37,016 bases of DNA. Source: Candidatus Planktophila lacus (GTDB lineage: Bacteria; Bacteroidota; Bacteroidia; Flavobacteriales_D; Crocinitomicaceae). The stretch covers positions 1-37,016 of the forward strand of contig CALPOI020000002.1 of assembly GCA_943325145.2 (NCBI GenBank), written 5' to 3'. The notes below the pieces were generated by a model. That model did not search any database, had not been told where the DNA came from, and saw only the letters and a list, made by a program, of their open reading frames with translations. The position numbers were made by a program, and so were the translations under genes. This document shows positions 1 to 10,925 of the stretch, piece by piece (the stretch's first letter is position 1; each line of letters starts with the position of its first letter).

Positions 1-42
1 AATTAAAATTACTTGCCAAGGACCTACTACACCTAGTATCAT
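1..42 (-). CDS. Partial CDS, N-terminus of a probable Sec-independent translocase TatA/TatE family subunit (MILGVVGPWQVILI...)
   Basis: Reading the minus strand from 42 to 1 gives ATG-ATA-CTA-GGT-GTA-GTA-GGT-CCT-TGG-CAA-GTA-ATT-TTA-ATT, open to the window edge. The G-PWQ-(I/V)ILI start resembles TatA N-termini. A TAnnTTTG promoter element lies just upstream. Only 14 residues are visible. Confidence 0.5.
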   Translation of the reverse strand, partial: MILGVVGPWQVILI

Positions 43-65
43 AAAAATAGTTTTATATAACTCAG

Positions 66-73
66 CAAAGGTA
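66..73 (-). promoter_or_regulatory. Bacteroidota-type -7 promoter element (TACCTTTG on minus strand) for the TatA-like CDS
   Basis: Plus-strand CAAAGGTA is the reverse complement of TAnnTTTG, 24 nt upstream of the ATG. Confidence 0.5.
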
Positions 74-233
74 CTGAATAAAAAGAAGAAAATAGAATGA
101 GATAAATGCAAAAATAAAAATTCACATTTTTTAAATTTATGAAACCGAAATACATCAAATGACAACAGTATAAATATTCCGAAAAAAATGCTGTTATTTT
201 TCTGTGATTAAATAAAAAATGAATGATTTATTT

Positions 234-3200
234 TTATAATCCTCCTAGATTAATTCTTAATCGAATTCCCGCATTGATATTACCCGTAGGATAAGTCATC
301 GCTACTTTTGGAGTATTAATCACCTGATCATAATATAATTGAGCAGTAACATTTTGTCCAACATTGTAATCTACCGAAGATTTAATTGAATAAACAACTT
401 GTCCAGCTGTAGCCTGATTTGTGTTTTCTAAAATCTTGCGAATAACCGTTGCATTGTCTCGAATTGAGAAATCAAAACGAATGTTTAAATCATTTTCTAT
501 GACTTTACCTTGTATTTTAAAAGGAAGCTTAACTTTTGAGAATTTAACACCTGAACCAATGACCCATTCTTTTGTATAATTCTCTGTTATCTGTTGGTTA
601 CTTAATGCCAATGAAGAACTTCGATCTTTTTTATACTCGAATTTTGTAATTAACCCTTGACCTAAAAAATTCCATGTTGCATCAAACCCAACCAAAGGAG
701 AAAAACGTTCTGACAAAGTCACATTCTGAATCTGGTTTCTCACTATAAAATTTTCATTCAAATCTAAACTTGTAGGATTACCACCATCGTCAAATTTTGC
801 ATTTAAATTTGTCTGGATTCCTGATATACTTACTGATGAACTATACCCATGTCTAACAGTAATATTTTTTGTTCGTTTTTTAAAAAATTCAAACTTATTT
901 AACCCATTATAATTCATCGTCCAATTTGGTAAAGGCAATGCCGAAATTGGATTAATGTTTTTCTTTGTTACGGATGTATTAGTATAAGATGTTAAAAAGG
1001 CCCCTATTAATACATCTTGATGTCCTCCTCCATAACCCTTCGAAAATCCTTTGGTAACTATTACAGAATTAGGATTTTCTCTTCCTAACAATTGACTTAC
1101 TTCCTCACGACGTGAACGCAATGTTGTAAATGAACTTGAAGAATAATCACTTCCTAACTGTACAAAAGAAGATTTCAACGCAATGGTTGAATAAGTTAAT
1201 GTGGCAGTTTGAACAAAGCTTTGGCTTTCATATTGTTTTGAAGAATCACTCCAACGGAAAAAATCATTCGAATTCACCGTATAATTTCTATTCATTGATA
1301 AATCAATAGACACATCTTTTAATGGTTCAATTGTAGCTCTTGCTGAAAAATTCTGTGTATTGGACAATGTGTGTTGTTTATTAATAGCAGAATTTTTTAC
1401 CAACCAGCCTTTATTTGCAGCTTCTCTAGCAAAATCATAATTGGTTTTATTTCCATAAATATCAAACGATTGCTGCCCAAATAAAAATCCTGAAAGTGGG
1501 TTTTCAAAACTTCCATTCGCCCCTAATATTCGTGTCTCTTGATTGTATCCAGGTAACAATGTTCCATTATTCACACTGTATGTTCCTGAAACGGATCGCA
1601 CACTTATAATTGATCGCGCAATGAAAGAAACAACAGGATTAATTGGTTGACTTAATCTTTTCTCACGAGCCTCTTGACGTTTTTTTCTGCGACGAATTCT
1701 ATCTTCTTTTCGTTTTTCTCTTTTTGTGAGTTGATTGTAAGGCTTACCAAAAGAAGTCATATTTGGATCTGAATTACTTTTATTAGTAGGTGTTTCTTTT
1801 TCACCCACTTTTTGTCGCGTTTGTTTACTTTCCGAAATAATTTTCTTTAAAAAGGGAGATTTGTTATAGAGATTTGTTAGATTAAAATTTGCAGTATAGT
1901 TTACTGCTCTACTATTCTGAACCGTATTTCCATATTCACTTTGTCCTAAAGGAGCACGTTGCCAATTATAGGTACCATTGTACTTTACATTTGATGTTAC
2001 CCAATCTAAAGCAGGAATTTTATCTAAAGGTAAATTATAGGCCAATGAATAATCATGGGTATAATCCATGGTTTTCCCTAATGTTTTTATTTGTCTTCTA
2101 ATAGTGTCTAAAAAGATGCCATAACCAACAGGATCAATATCTTTATCAACACGTCCATTCCCTTCATCAAAAATTGCCCTATTCGTTGCATTGAAAGTAA
2201 ACTTCAAGTTTTTAGTAATGTCATACCCTAAACCATAAGTCCTATTCCAATTAAATGATTTTATATACACTGGATCAAATGGGAAATCAGGAGCTAGGTT
2301 ATTTCTTACTTGACGTTCATTGTAATTCCTCAAAACATCATTTGAAAAAGAAATTGTTTTTGGTGCCAATGAAAGATTCATGTCCCGAATAATGCCCCAC
2401 CATTTTGACTTCTGCATGAATTCCACTTTTTTAAATGGCTCTATTGGCTTTACATCAAAAGTATAGGTATACATTAAATCTGTTTTCCAAGATTTCGTTC
2501 TATCGTACTCCGTATTAAAATCTCTTCGGTAATTTTCACTGTAACTGTAACCTAATGTAAAATTCGATAATCGAAACATATTTGGTTTTACATCTGGATT
2601 TGCTTCTTTTCTAATATTCGTAAAATTAAATGATTTACGTTCTGTAAAATCCTGCCCTTTTTTAGCGCGCTCCATACGTTCTGCAAATGGATAATCACTC
2701 AATTTAATATCTGGATTAAAAGGATCGTATTCAGGATTAACTATCCCTAAAGAATATCCATAATAAAATGGTAAAGAAAGTTTTAAACGTGATCCAAAAA
2801 ATTGACCTAATTGCATTGTGGTATTAAAATCAAAGCCAATTTGCTCGTTACGTTGGCGATCTTGCACCCTACTTTCAATGCTTCCCCAATTCACTCCACT
2901 ATAATTTCCTGATAAAGAAACTGTAGCGAAATCAGCTGCTTGAACTTGCATTCTACCTACGGCAGCCGAACCACCTTCATTTTGAAAATCAGTCAAGCGC
3001 ATTTCATTGATCCAAACAATTCCACATTTTGGTTGGCCATCTTCCTTCCAAGTTTTATTAGTAGATTTCGAAGGATTTCGAAGACCAATCATTACAGTCT
3101 TTAACGCTTGTAAATTAGGATTTCCTTTTATTTTTATTTTCCGTTTTGGATTGGCAGGATCTACCATAATAAACTCTGTAAATGCAGTGGATGTTGATGA

Positions 3201-6200
3201 TGAATTACCAGTTACCGCATTTCTTTTTTTCTTAGCTTCTAATAAATTATCAAAAATAATTTCCACATTGTTTTCTTCCAACCAAATATCTTCTGGAGAA
3301 TTTGCTCCCCATTGTGTAGGGGTTAATGGCATTTCATATTCATAATAATTATCCGTAAAATCTGAACCTAAACGAACAAACAATGTCATATCTTCTTTTT
3401 GCAAAGGACTAGATTTAGATACTTCTTCAGCATGAACAAACAGTTTTAATTTTTTATAAGTTCTTACATCAAATTGAATATTCTTATAAGCCGCTTGTGC
3501 ATTTCCATCTTGTAAGTTACACACCTCTAACGACAACGCTTGTTCATTTAATTGTCTTGTTTGAACTTGTGATGGATCTATTTCACGTGTAATTCCTGGA
3601 GGTATGACATAATTTATTGGTGTTCTTCCTCCATTCTCTTCTATGTTTACTGCCGCGATATTGAAAGACGTTAAATTTGGATCTGTTTGAATGTTCTCAC
3701 CTGCAGAATTCATAGTACCCAAATATTTTCTCCATTCACCTCGAATAAACTCAAGTCGCGCAAAACGTAAAACAACTTCTTCGTTAAAATCTTTTAAAAA
3801 CATACGCATAAAACGAATGGATCTAAAATCAGAAATTCCATTCACCGCTTTTTGTGGTTGTCGAATAGGAATCTTAAATTGAATCCAACGTTCTGTTTTG
3901 TTTCCGTTTTGATAAGATTGAATATTGGTAATATAATTTTTACCAATTTCTATTTCATTAGGACGTAAACCAATTTTATATTGAAAGTAACTTTCAGACT
4001 CAGATAAGTTATTGTCTTGGTTAATATCTTCAACATCTGGTAAATTAGATGCTTGTGTAGGATACCCACCAGCATTAATTGAAGCGGACATCTCAACTGT
4101 TGGTGAATTTCCTTCTGTGCGATTGTACCTTTTATAACGTGTTAAAATATCTGCTTTTTCAGCATCATAAATATCATCTCTATAAAACTTATAATCATCA
4201 TTTGATGGATCTGATACCATTCGCTGTTTTACTTCTGGTGTAAGTGTTGGATGTTTTTCGACCCAAGCTACATACTTTTTATAAAACTCTTTTTCAATTT
4301 CGTTGTTCCATCCATCTAACCCTACATCTTGATTTTTCAAATTATCTGCATTCATATCAAAAGCGTTTACAACGACATTTTGAGTACTCACTCTTGCCCA
4401 TGATGTAGTATCGATGTTATCTTGAGCGGCAGAAGCATTAATAGGCAATCCATTTTCAAAAGACTTTCTAGAATCAGGTAAAATATCTTCGGAAACGTTT
4501 CCTAAGTTGAAATATAAATCTCCACCTGCATGTTGAGAATTTGGATCCACTTTTTCAGCATCTTCATTAAAAGGATCTAACATCCAAAACTGAATAAATT
4601 CTATATTACTTAATTCGAAATCATTTGTTGTAATCGAACGCATAATACCACCCCATTTCTTTTCTGGATTTGTAAATCGACCTAATTTATCAATTGCTGA
4701 AAGAGTATCGTAATTATACATTCCACGCTCTTTTGGATAGTAGGCTAACTCTAATATTGGAATATTCGTAAAAGTTCCATATTGTTGCTGTAAGTTCGGG
4801 AAAATTTCTTTTTGATTTACCATTCTCATTCTACTATCTGTCAACATTTCAGGGGTGTCCTTAATATGAGAAGGTGTTAATGTATTTCCTTGATAAAACA
4901 ATGGATCAATTAAATACCAAGCTATATTTGAACGATTAAAACCTGCTTTTAAATCTTTTACAGTAGATTCAGGAAACAAATCAGGTTGACCTTGCGGAAT
5001 TGATGCCAATCTCCAAGCATTTGGGGACCTTAAATCAATGGTACTCTGACTTCCCTCAAAATCATCAATATAAGATATACCTGTACTTGATATAACATTC
5101 GGTGATCCCGGAATTAAATGGGCTACTTCTCCCGTTATTGAAATAGATGACTTAGCTTTAGTTGAAATTATTGGCAATAAATCAACCAATTTAGTAAGAA
5201 CAGGAAGATCTTTTTTAAACGAAAAATCTAACCCTAATACATTGTTTTTAAATGGTTCAGATCCCATATCTACCTTTTGGGTGATTGGAGTCTCTGCCAT
5301 CCGTAGCCAAGTAGCACCTAAATTAATGTCTTTATTAAACTGATAATTTAAATGTGTTCCAATAAATGTTTTGGCCTGAAATCCAAATACTGAATTACTT
5401 TCAACGGAAACTTTTATTGGGGTATTCGATTCTAGAATTCCGTTATTCAATATTTTTACTCTTCCTAAATTATAATCTACAGTATAATCTGTTCCTTCTA
5501 TCAATTTTATTCCACCTGCCATTACACTAACCGCTCCTTGTGGAACATTTAAAGCATTCAATGGAATATCTGAACTTACTGATGATTGGTATTGGCCTTT
5601 AAACATAAACCTATTTTTTGCAGGAATTTGTTGCGCAGCTGTTCTCGTAGAATCATATAATTCTGTAAATACTATTTTATTGATAATCGTTGGATCAATA
5701 TTTTTTTCAATCATCTTATTCTTCAAAGTTTGACCAAAAGGTTCCACTGTTGAAAAATAAATTCGTCCATTTTTCGGATTGATTGTACCGCCGTTATCTG
5801 CTTTATTGCCATTAAAATTAATTGGAGCAAAATCGAATAATCCATCTGAAAAAGGTTGATTGTTCACATTCATCTTATCCATACCTAACATTGATACCAA
5901 CTGAGTTTTATCCAAACCTTCAAACGGGAAAAAATTAACTGGCAATCCAGTAGCTGGATTATTATATAGAACGTCTAATCGAAAACCATTTCGGTCTACT
6001 TGGTATGCACCTATGGAATAAACATTCTTCATCATTAAATCCCAGATATGATTCTTAGGATTGGTTAACGTAGGCTTCAATAGTTTTAAGACCAGTGCAT
6101 TTTTTCCATCTACACCATCTGTTGAGAATTGTCCAACTTGATAGGTTTTACCTTGAAACGTATACTCAAAAGAAACGGCCAATACCTCATCGTTCATCAA

Positions 6201-7565
6201 TGGTTGATTCAATGAAATAAATCCTAACAATGGGTTATAGGAGAATTCTTGTTCTGTCAAACGTCGCGCATTTTCAATTTTTTCATAATCAATCGCTTGT
6301 CTGAATGGTCCAGGAGTAGTAGCTTTTGAATTCAAACTTGAAACGGCGCCAGAAAATGATTTTACACCTGGATCTTTCGATGCCCAATCGTATAAATTAT
6401 TCGCATCATTATTAGGTAAACTTCCAACGAAACCACTTACCTTCCCATCAACTTTCATGGGGTCTTGTTCTCCCAAATCAGTAAATGCAATTATATTTCT
6501 AGTATTTAACGGGCTATTTATTCGGTTTGTTACCCATACTTCTAATCGTGTGATATTTATTTGAGATTGCACAATTGGTAATTGAGACATCGCTGAATCA
6601 TAATCATCTCTAAAATTATGTGCTAAAAAATAATGTCGGTTCGTTTCATAGTTATCAGCAATAAACTCAAAGTTTTGAACTTGGGCTTTTCCAGTGATAT
6701 TTATTTCTTGACGTTTACCTTTAGACTGGGATAATATATTATCTACTGTTAATCTTCCAAACTTCAATTTAGTTTTTACCCCAAATAAAGTCTGAGAACC
6801 TTGAATCAATGAAGTATTCAATGGCATTGAAACATTCCCCAATTCTAAACTTTGTAAAATTTGATCCTCATCTCCAGTATAAGCTAATTTAGTGACATTC
6901 TCAAAATCAAATGCTGCTTGACTATTATAACTTGTAGATATTTTTAATTTGGTACCAATCATACCAACCAAATTAATTTGCATATTTTGCTGAAAATCAA
7001 ATCTTGTTACCGTACGTTGACTAATCGGTAATACAGGATTATCGTAACGAGATGAATTAATTCCTAAAGATGCTTCCACTGTACCTTGAGGTTTAATCAT
7101 AATTTCATCTGATCCAAAGAAATTTACAAATCCTTTACCTCCAATTTTTATTGGTGGAATCAACGAACCTCCTGCACCACTTTCTGAATCACCTAATTGT
7201 TCTGATTTTTTACTTTCCCAATTTCGTAACTCAGCTTTCTTACGATCGTATTTTAAGTATTCCTCCAATGTCATCATTGAAGGATTTCTATAATTCACGG
7301 AAGAATTTGAATTTAATTTTTCTTGGAAAATATATTTTCTTGTTATTGGATCATAAACGATTGTTTTCTCCACCTTAGATGGATCACCTAAATCAAAACG
7401 TTGATTACCAGATTGTGATGGATCTAATGTTTTTTGAATTGGAAATACTAAATTATTTTCCTTTTCTTGAGCAAAAACTGAAGAAATAAATAGAACAGAA
7501 CAAAAAATCAAATAATTTTTTATTCCATTAAAAAACAACGATATTTTAATAACTTGTTGCTGCAA
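234..7565 (-). CDS. sprA: Cell surface protein SprA, type IX secretion system outer-membrane translocon
   Basis: 2443-aa ORF with signal peptide and large beta-barrel/SprA-type sequence; directly downstream of ruvA. Size and sequence character match the SprA family. Confidence 0.95.
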   Translation of the reverse strand: MQQQVIKISLFFNGIKNYLIFCSVLFISSVFAQEKENNLVFPIQKTLDPSQSGNQRFDLGDPSKVEKTIVYDPITRKYIFQEKLNSNSSVNYRNPSMMTLEEYLKYDRKKAELRNWESKKSEQLGDSESGAGGSLIPPIKIGGKGFVNFFGSDEIMIKPQGTVEASLGINSSRYDNPVLPISQRTVTRFDFQQNMQINLVGMIGTKLKISTSYNSQAAFDFENVTKLAYTGDEDQILQSLELGNVSMPLNTSLIQGSQTLFGVKTKLKFGRLTVDNILSQSKGKRQEINITGKAQVQNFEFIADNYETNRHYFLAHNFRDDYDSAMSQLPIVQSQINITRLEVWVTNRINSPLNTRNIIAFTDLGEQDPMKVDGKVSGFVGSLPNNDANNLYDWASKDPGVKSFSGAVSSLNSKATTPGPFRQAIDYEKIENARRLTEQEFSYNPLLGFISLNQPLMNDEVLAVSFEYTFQGKTYQVGQFSTDGVDGKNALVLKLLKPTLTNPKNHIWDLMMKNVYSIGAYQVDRNGFRLDVLYNNPATGLPVNFFPFEGLDKTQLVSMLGMDKMNVNNQPFSDGLFDFAPINFNGNKADNGGTINPKNGRIYFSTVEPFGQTLKNKMIEKNIDPTIINKIVFTELYDSTRTAAQQIPAKNRFMFKGQYQSSVSSDIPLNALNVPQGAVSVMAGGIKLIEGTDYTVDYNLGRVKILNNGILESNTPIKVSVESNSVFGFQAKTFIGTHLNYQFNKDINLGATWLRMAETPITQKVDMGSEPFKNNVLGLDFSFKKDLPVLTKLVDLLPIISTKAKSSISITGEVAHLIPGSPNVISSTGISYIDDFEGSQSTIDLRSPNAWRLASIPQGQPDLFPESTVKDLKAGFNRSNIAWYLIDPLFYQGNTLTPSHIKDTPEMLTDSRMRMVNQKEIFPNLQQQYGTFTNIPILELAYYPKERGMYNYDTLSAIDKLGRFTNPEKKWGGIMRSITTNDFELSNIEFIQFWMLDPFNEDAEKVDPNSQHAGGDLYFNLGNVSEDILPDSRKSFENGLPINASAAQDNIDTTSWARVSTQNVVVNAFDMNADNLKNQDVGLDGWNNEIEKEFYKKYVAWVEKHPTLTPEVKQRMVSDPSNDDYKFYRDDIYDAEKADILTRYKRYNRTEGNSPTVEMSASINAGGYPTQASNLPDVEDINQDNNLSESESYFQYKIGLRPNEIEIGKNYITNIQSYQNGNKTERWIQFKIPIRQPQKAVNGISDFRSIRFMRMFLKDFNEEVVLRFARLEFIRGEWRKYLGTMNSAGENIQTDPNLTSFNIAAVNIEENGGRTPINYVIPPGITREIDPSQVQTRQLNEQALSLEVCNLQDGNAQAAYKNIQFDVRTYKKLKLFVHAEEVSKSSPLQKEDMTLFVRLGSDFTDNYYEYEMPLTPTQWGANSPEDIWLEENNVEIIFDNLLEAKKKRNAVTGNSSSTSTAFTEFIMVDPANPKRKIKIKGNPNLQALKTVMIGLRNPSKSTNKTWKEDGQPKCGIVWINEMRLTDFQNEGGSAAVGRMQVQAADFATVSLSGNYSGVNWGSIESRVQDRQRNEQIGFDFNTTMQLGQFFGSRLKLSLPFYYGYSLGIVNPEYDPFNPDIKLSDYPFAERMERAKKGQDFTERKSFNFTNIRKEANPDVKPNMFRLSNFTLGYSYSENYRRDFNTEYDRTKSWKTDLMYTYTFDVKPIEPFKKVEFMQKSKWWGIIRDMNLSLAPKTISFSNDVLRNYNERQVRNNLAPDFPFDPVYIKSFNWNRTYGLGYDITKNLKFTFNATNRAIFDEGNGRVDKDIDPVGYGIFLDTIRRQIKTLGKTMDYTHDYSLAYNLPLDKIPALDWVTSNVKYNGTYNWQRAPLGQSEYGNTVQNSRAVNYTANFNLTNLYNKSPFLKKIISESKQTRQKVGEKETPTNKSNSDPNMTSFGKPYNQLTKREKRKEDRIRRRKKRQEAREKRLSQPINPVVSFIARSIISVRSVSGTYSVNNGTLLPGYNQETRILGANGSFENPLSGFLFGQQSFDIYGNKTNYDFAREAANKGWLVKNSAINKQHTLSNTQNFSARATIEPLKDVSIDLSMNRNYTVNSNDFFRWSDSSKQYESQSFVQTATLTYSTIALKSSFVQLGSDYSSSSFTTLRSRREEVSQLLGRENPNSVIVTKGFSKGYGGGHQDVLIGAFLTSYTNTSVTKKNINPISALPLPNWTMNYNGLNKFEFFKKRTKNITVRHGYSSSVSISGIQTNLNAKFDDGGNPTSLDLNENFIVRNQIQNVTLSERFSPLVGFDATWNFLGQGLITKFEYKKDRSSSLALSNQQITENYTKEWVIGSGVKFSKVKLPFKIQGKVIENDLNIRFDFSIRDNATVIRKILENTNQATAGQVVYSIKSSVDYNVGQNVTAQLYYDQVINTPKVAMTYPTGNINAGIRLRINLGGL

Positions 7566-7568
7566 TTA

Positions 7569-8144
7569 CTACAATATTTTTAACGCAGCTTTTATTATTT
7601 GCTCCACCGTATCATTTTCTTGAACCACTTTATCAATTGCCTTTTCTGCATTTTTTTTATCAAAACCTAAAGAAGTTAATGCTATTAACGCATCAAACTT
7701 AATTGTATTGTGTACAACCGGAAATTCAGTTGAAGAAAACTGCATTTTCTGCATTTTATCCTTTAAATCCACAATAACACGTTGTGCTGTTTTTATTCCT
7801 ATTCCTTTTATTCCTTGAATAATTCGAACCTCTTCAGAGATTATAGCACGTGCAATTTCTTCTGGTGTCAATGAAGACAACATAATCATCGCAGTATTTG
7901 GCCCTATCCCTGAAACAGAAATCAATTGTAAAAACATTTCACGTTCCTCTTTTTGGGAAAAACCGTATAGTAACTGTGCATCTTCTCGCACAATAAATTG
8001 AGTGAAAATTTTCACCTGCTCCTCATTGCCCAATGAAGAAAAAGTATTTAAAGAAATTTTAACTTCATAACCTATCCCACCACATTCAATTACTAAACTA
8101 GTGGGATTTTTTTCAATAAGTCTTCCTGATAAATGAGTTATCAT
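7569..8144 (-). CDS. ruvA: Holliday junction branch migration protein RuvA
   Basis: 191 aa; MITHLSGRLIEKNPTSLVIECGGIGYEVKIS and HhH motifs (SVSGIGPNTAM, IKGIGIKTAQRVIVDLKDK) are diagnostic of RuvA. Confidence 0.97.
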   Translation of the reverse strand: MITHLSGRLIEKNPTSLVIECGGIGYEVKISLNTFSSLGNEEQVKIFTQFIVREDAQLLYGFSQKEEREMFLQLISVSGIGPNTAMIMLSSLTPEEIARAIISEEVRIIQGIKGIGIKTAQRVIVDLKDKMQKMQFSSTEFPVVHNTIKFDALIALTSLGFDKKNAEKAIDKVVQENDTVEQIIKAALKIL

Positions 8145-8147
8145 TTC

Positions 8148-10415
8148 CTATTTATTTTGTGCGTCTACTACGGCAACTTTTACCATATTTACTATTTCTC
8201 GAACACTTGCACCCATTTGAACTACATGAATGGATTTTTTTAAACCAACTAAAATTGGACCTATTGTTTCCCCATCTAGCATTTCCTGAAGTAATTTATA
8301 GGCAATATTTCCAGATGATAAATTTGGAAATATTAATGTATTTACTTGTTTGTTAGCTAAAGAAGAAAAAGAAAACTTCTCCATCATTAAATCGTTATTC
8401 AAAGCAAAATTTGCCTGAACTTCCCCATCCACAATCAAAGAAGGATATTTTTCATGTAAGATATCTACTGCTTTTGCCATTTTATTCGAATCTACTCCAG
8501 GAGAAGAACCGAAATTAGAGTAACTTAACAATGCAATTTTAGGAGTTACTTTGAACTTACGAATTGTCTTAGCAACATTATTAGTGATCTCCGCAATTTG
8601 ATCAGCTGTTGGATCCATATTGATTGTAGTATCTGCTAAAAACAATGGACCTCGTTTTGTCATTAAAATATACAAACCAGCTACTACGTTAACATCTTTT
8701 TGAGTTCCTATCGTTTGAAGCGCAGGTCGAACAACATCTTTATAATTTCTTGTAACTCCAGAAATCATTGCATCTGCTTCACCCGTTTCAACCATCATTG
8801 CACCAAAATGGTTTCTTTCACGCATGATTTGAATCGATTCAAATTCTGTAAATCCTTTACGTTTTCTTTTTTCAAAGAAAGATTTTCCATAAAGAATTCT
8901 ACGTTCTGTTTCCTCTTCTGATTTAGGATCAACAATCTGAAATTCATTGAATTCTAAAGCGTATTCCGCAATTATAGACTCAATTTTACGTTTATTACCG
9001 AGTAAAATTGGAAACGCCACACCTTCTTCGTAAGCAAACTGAGCTGCTTTTAACACTTTATAATTATCTGCTTCTGCAAAAACAACACGTTTTGGATTTG
9101 ATTGCGCTTTCACTGTAATGTTACGTAACAGTTTATTATCTAATCCCAATCTATTTTTTAATTCAGATTCATATGCTTTCCAATCTGTAATTGGTTTTTT
9201 AGCAACACCCGACTCCATTGCAGCTCTCGCTACAGCCGGAGCAACATAATAAATTAATCGGTTATCTAAAGGTTTAGGAATTATTGATTCTCTACCAAAA
9301 GAAATATTGTTTCCTCCATACGCTTCAATTACTTCCTCAGGAATTGATTCTTTTGCTAAAGAAGCGATCGCATGCACAGCAGCCAATTTCATTTCTTCAT
9401 TGATCGTAGTTGCCCTTACATCTAATGCACCTCTAAAAATAAATGGAAACCCCAACACATTGTTTACTTGATTAGGATGGTCAGATCTACCTGTTGCCAT
9501 GATAATGTCTTTTCGAACAGAAATTGCATCTTTATAGGAGATTTCAGGCTCTGGATTCGCTAACGCAAAAACAATTGGATTCTCTGCCATTGATGCGATC
9601 ATCTCTTTGGAAACTAGATTCCCTTTTGATAATCCAACAAAAACATCTGCATTCACAAACATGTCTTGCAACGATTTATCTCCAGTTGTATGAGCGCCAA
9701 ACAATAATTTATTATCCTCTAAATCTTTTCTTCCTGAATGTAACAAACCTCTACTATCAAACATATAAATGTTCTCAAGTTTTGCTCCCAAACAAGTATA
9801 CAATTTTGCACATGACATAGCAGCAGCTCCAGCTCCAGAAATTACAATCACTACGTCTTCAATTTTTTTATTTGCTAACTCTAACGCATTCAAAAGTGCA
9901 GCAGAAGAAATAATTGCAGTTCCATGCTGATCATCGTGCATCACAGGAATATCTAACTCCTCTTTCAATCTGCGTTCAATTTCAAAAGCTTCAGGAGCTT
10001 TAATATCTTCTAAATTAATCCCGCCAAAAGTTGGGGCAATCGCTTTAACTGTTTGAATAAACAGTTCTGGGTCACTCGCATCCACTTCAATATCAAACAC
10101 ATCAATATCTGCGAAGATTTTAAATAAAACCCCTTTACCCTCCATAACTGGTTTAGATGCCTCAGGACCAATGTTTCCCAAACCTAAAACAGCTGTTCCA
10201 TTAGAAATAACAGCAACTAAATTTCCTTTAGAAGTATATTTATAAACATCATCAATATTTTCCGCAATACGAATACAAGGCTCAGCTACACCTGGAGAAT
10301 AAGCCAATGACAAATCACGTTGAGAAGCATAGGGTTTTGTAGGAACTACTTGAATTTTACCTGGTCTTCCTGAAGAATGGTATTCCAACGCATCTTGTTT
10401 TCTAATTTTTGCCAT
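8148..10415 (-). CDS. maeB: NADP-dependent malic enzyme with C-terminal phosphotransacetylase-like domain
   Basis: 755 aa; SLAYSPGVAEPC, GTAVLGLGNIGPEASKPVMEGK, MHDDQHGTAIISSAALLNAL; C-terminal PTA-like half (SGVTRNYKDVVRPALQTIG). Confidence 0.96.
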   Translation of the reverse strand: MAKIRKQDALEYHSSGRPGKIQVVPTKPYASQRDLSLAYSPGVAEPCIRIAENIDDVYKYTSKGNLVAVISNGTAVLGLGNIGPEASKPVMEGKGVLFKIFADIDVFDIEVDASDPELFIQTVKAIAPTFGGINLEDIKAPEAFEIERRLKEELDIPVMHDDQHGTAIISSAALLNALELANKKIEDVVIVISGAGAAAMSCAKLYTCLGAKLENIYMFDSRGLLHSGRKDLEDNKLLFGAHTTGDKSLQDMFVNADVFVGLSKGNLVSKEMIASMAENPIVFALANPEPEISYKDAISVRKDIIMATGRSDHPNQVNNVLGFPFIFRGALDVRATTINEEMKLAAVHAIASLAKESIPEEVIEAYGGNNISFGRESIIPKPLDNRLIYYVAPAVARAAMESGVAKKPITDWKAYESELKNRLGLDNKLLRNITVKAQSNPKRVVFAEADNYKVLKAAQFAYEEGVAFPILLGNKRKIESIIAEYALEFNEFQIVDPKSEEETERRILYGKSFFEKRKRKGFTEFESIQIMRERNHFGAMMVETGEADAMISGVTRNYKDVVRPALQTIGTQKDVNVVAGLYILMTKRGPLFLADTTINMDPTADQIAEITNNVAKTIRKFKVTPKIALLSYSNFGSSPGVDSNKMAKAVDILHEKYPSLIVDGEVQANFALNNDLMMEKFSFSSLANKQVNTLIFPNLSSGNIAYKLLQEMLDGETIGPILVGLKKSIHVVQMGASVREIVNMVKVAVVDAQNK

Positions 10416-10440
10416 CTTTGATTGAAATTAATATTCAACA

Positions 10441-10448
10441 CAAAATTA
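10441..10448 (-). promoter_or_regulatory. Candidate -7 element (TAATTTTG on minus) for maeB-ruvA-sprA
   Basis: Plus CAAAATTA matches reverse TAnnTTTG, ~25 nt upstream of the maeB start. Confidence 0.35.
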
Positions 10449-10508
10449 GCAAAATATAGCGTTAATAATACGTGGTTTTAATGAATAGATAGTTAATTTA
10501 AAACTAAA

Positions 10509-10835
10509 TTAATGACGAACAATCAAACGCTCTGTTTTTACACATTCGTTATCTAAGTAAAAATTCACGATATAAATATTACTTTTAAACTCAGACAAAT
10601 CAATTTTTTTAACTGCATCAAGATCATCAGAATAAACTTCAACTCCAATGCTGCTATAAATCTTAAAAGTCAAACTTGAATATTGTTTTTTAGGAGTTAT
10701 AATTAAGAACTCACTTGCAGGATTAGGATAAATAGAAATTGAAACTTCTGTTCCTACTATGTCTTCCATGTTTTCACCAAAAGATACAAAAGAAAGAAAA
10801 CTCCCTAAACTTAATACTAGTATAAAAATCCTCAT
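10509..10835 (-). CDS. Small T9SS type A sorting-domain protein (signal peptide plus C-terminal sorting domain with little passenger)
   Basis: 108 aa; hydrophobic N-terminus (MRIFILVLSLGSFLSFVSFG), then SISIYPNPASEFLIITPK ... IYSSIGVEVYS ... LSEFKSNIYIVNFYLDNECVKTERLIVRH, a typical Por secretion/T9SS CTD pattern. Confidence 0.85.
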   Translation of the reverse strand: MRIFILVLSLGSFLSFVSFGENMEDIVGTEVSISIYPNPASEFLIITPKKQYSSLTFKIYSSIGVEVYSDDLDAVKKIDLSEFKSNIYIVNFYLDNECVKTERLIVRH

Positions 10836-10925
10836 AATTAAATTGTAATAAATTATAGCATCATAAATACTCTAAGGTATTTTAACTTATACAATAAATA
10901 TAAGATTTTTTTCTAAAAAAAGAAA

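Noticed and set aside
3585-3602. CACGTG in TATTTCACGTGTAATT inside sprA as a possible parS
   Set aside because: About 12/16 match, lacks the AAACA half; treated as background.
1889-3882. Plus-strand ORFs 1889-2101, 3007-3345, 3691-3882
   Set aside because: Antisense to sprA, no recognisable domain or promoter; chance ORFs.
8159-9820. Plus-strand ORFs opposite maeB (8159-8356, 8700-8921, 9524-9820)
   Set aside because: Shadow ORFs of a confident malic enzyme gene; no independent support.
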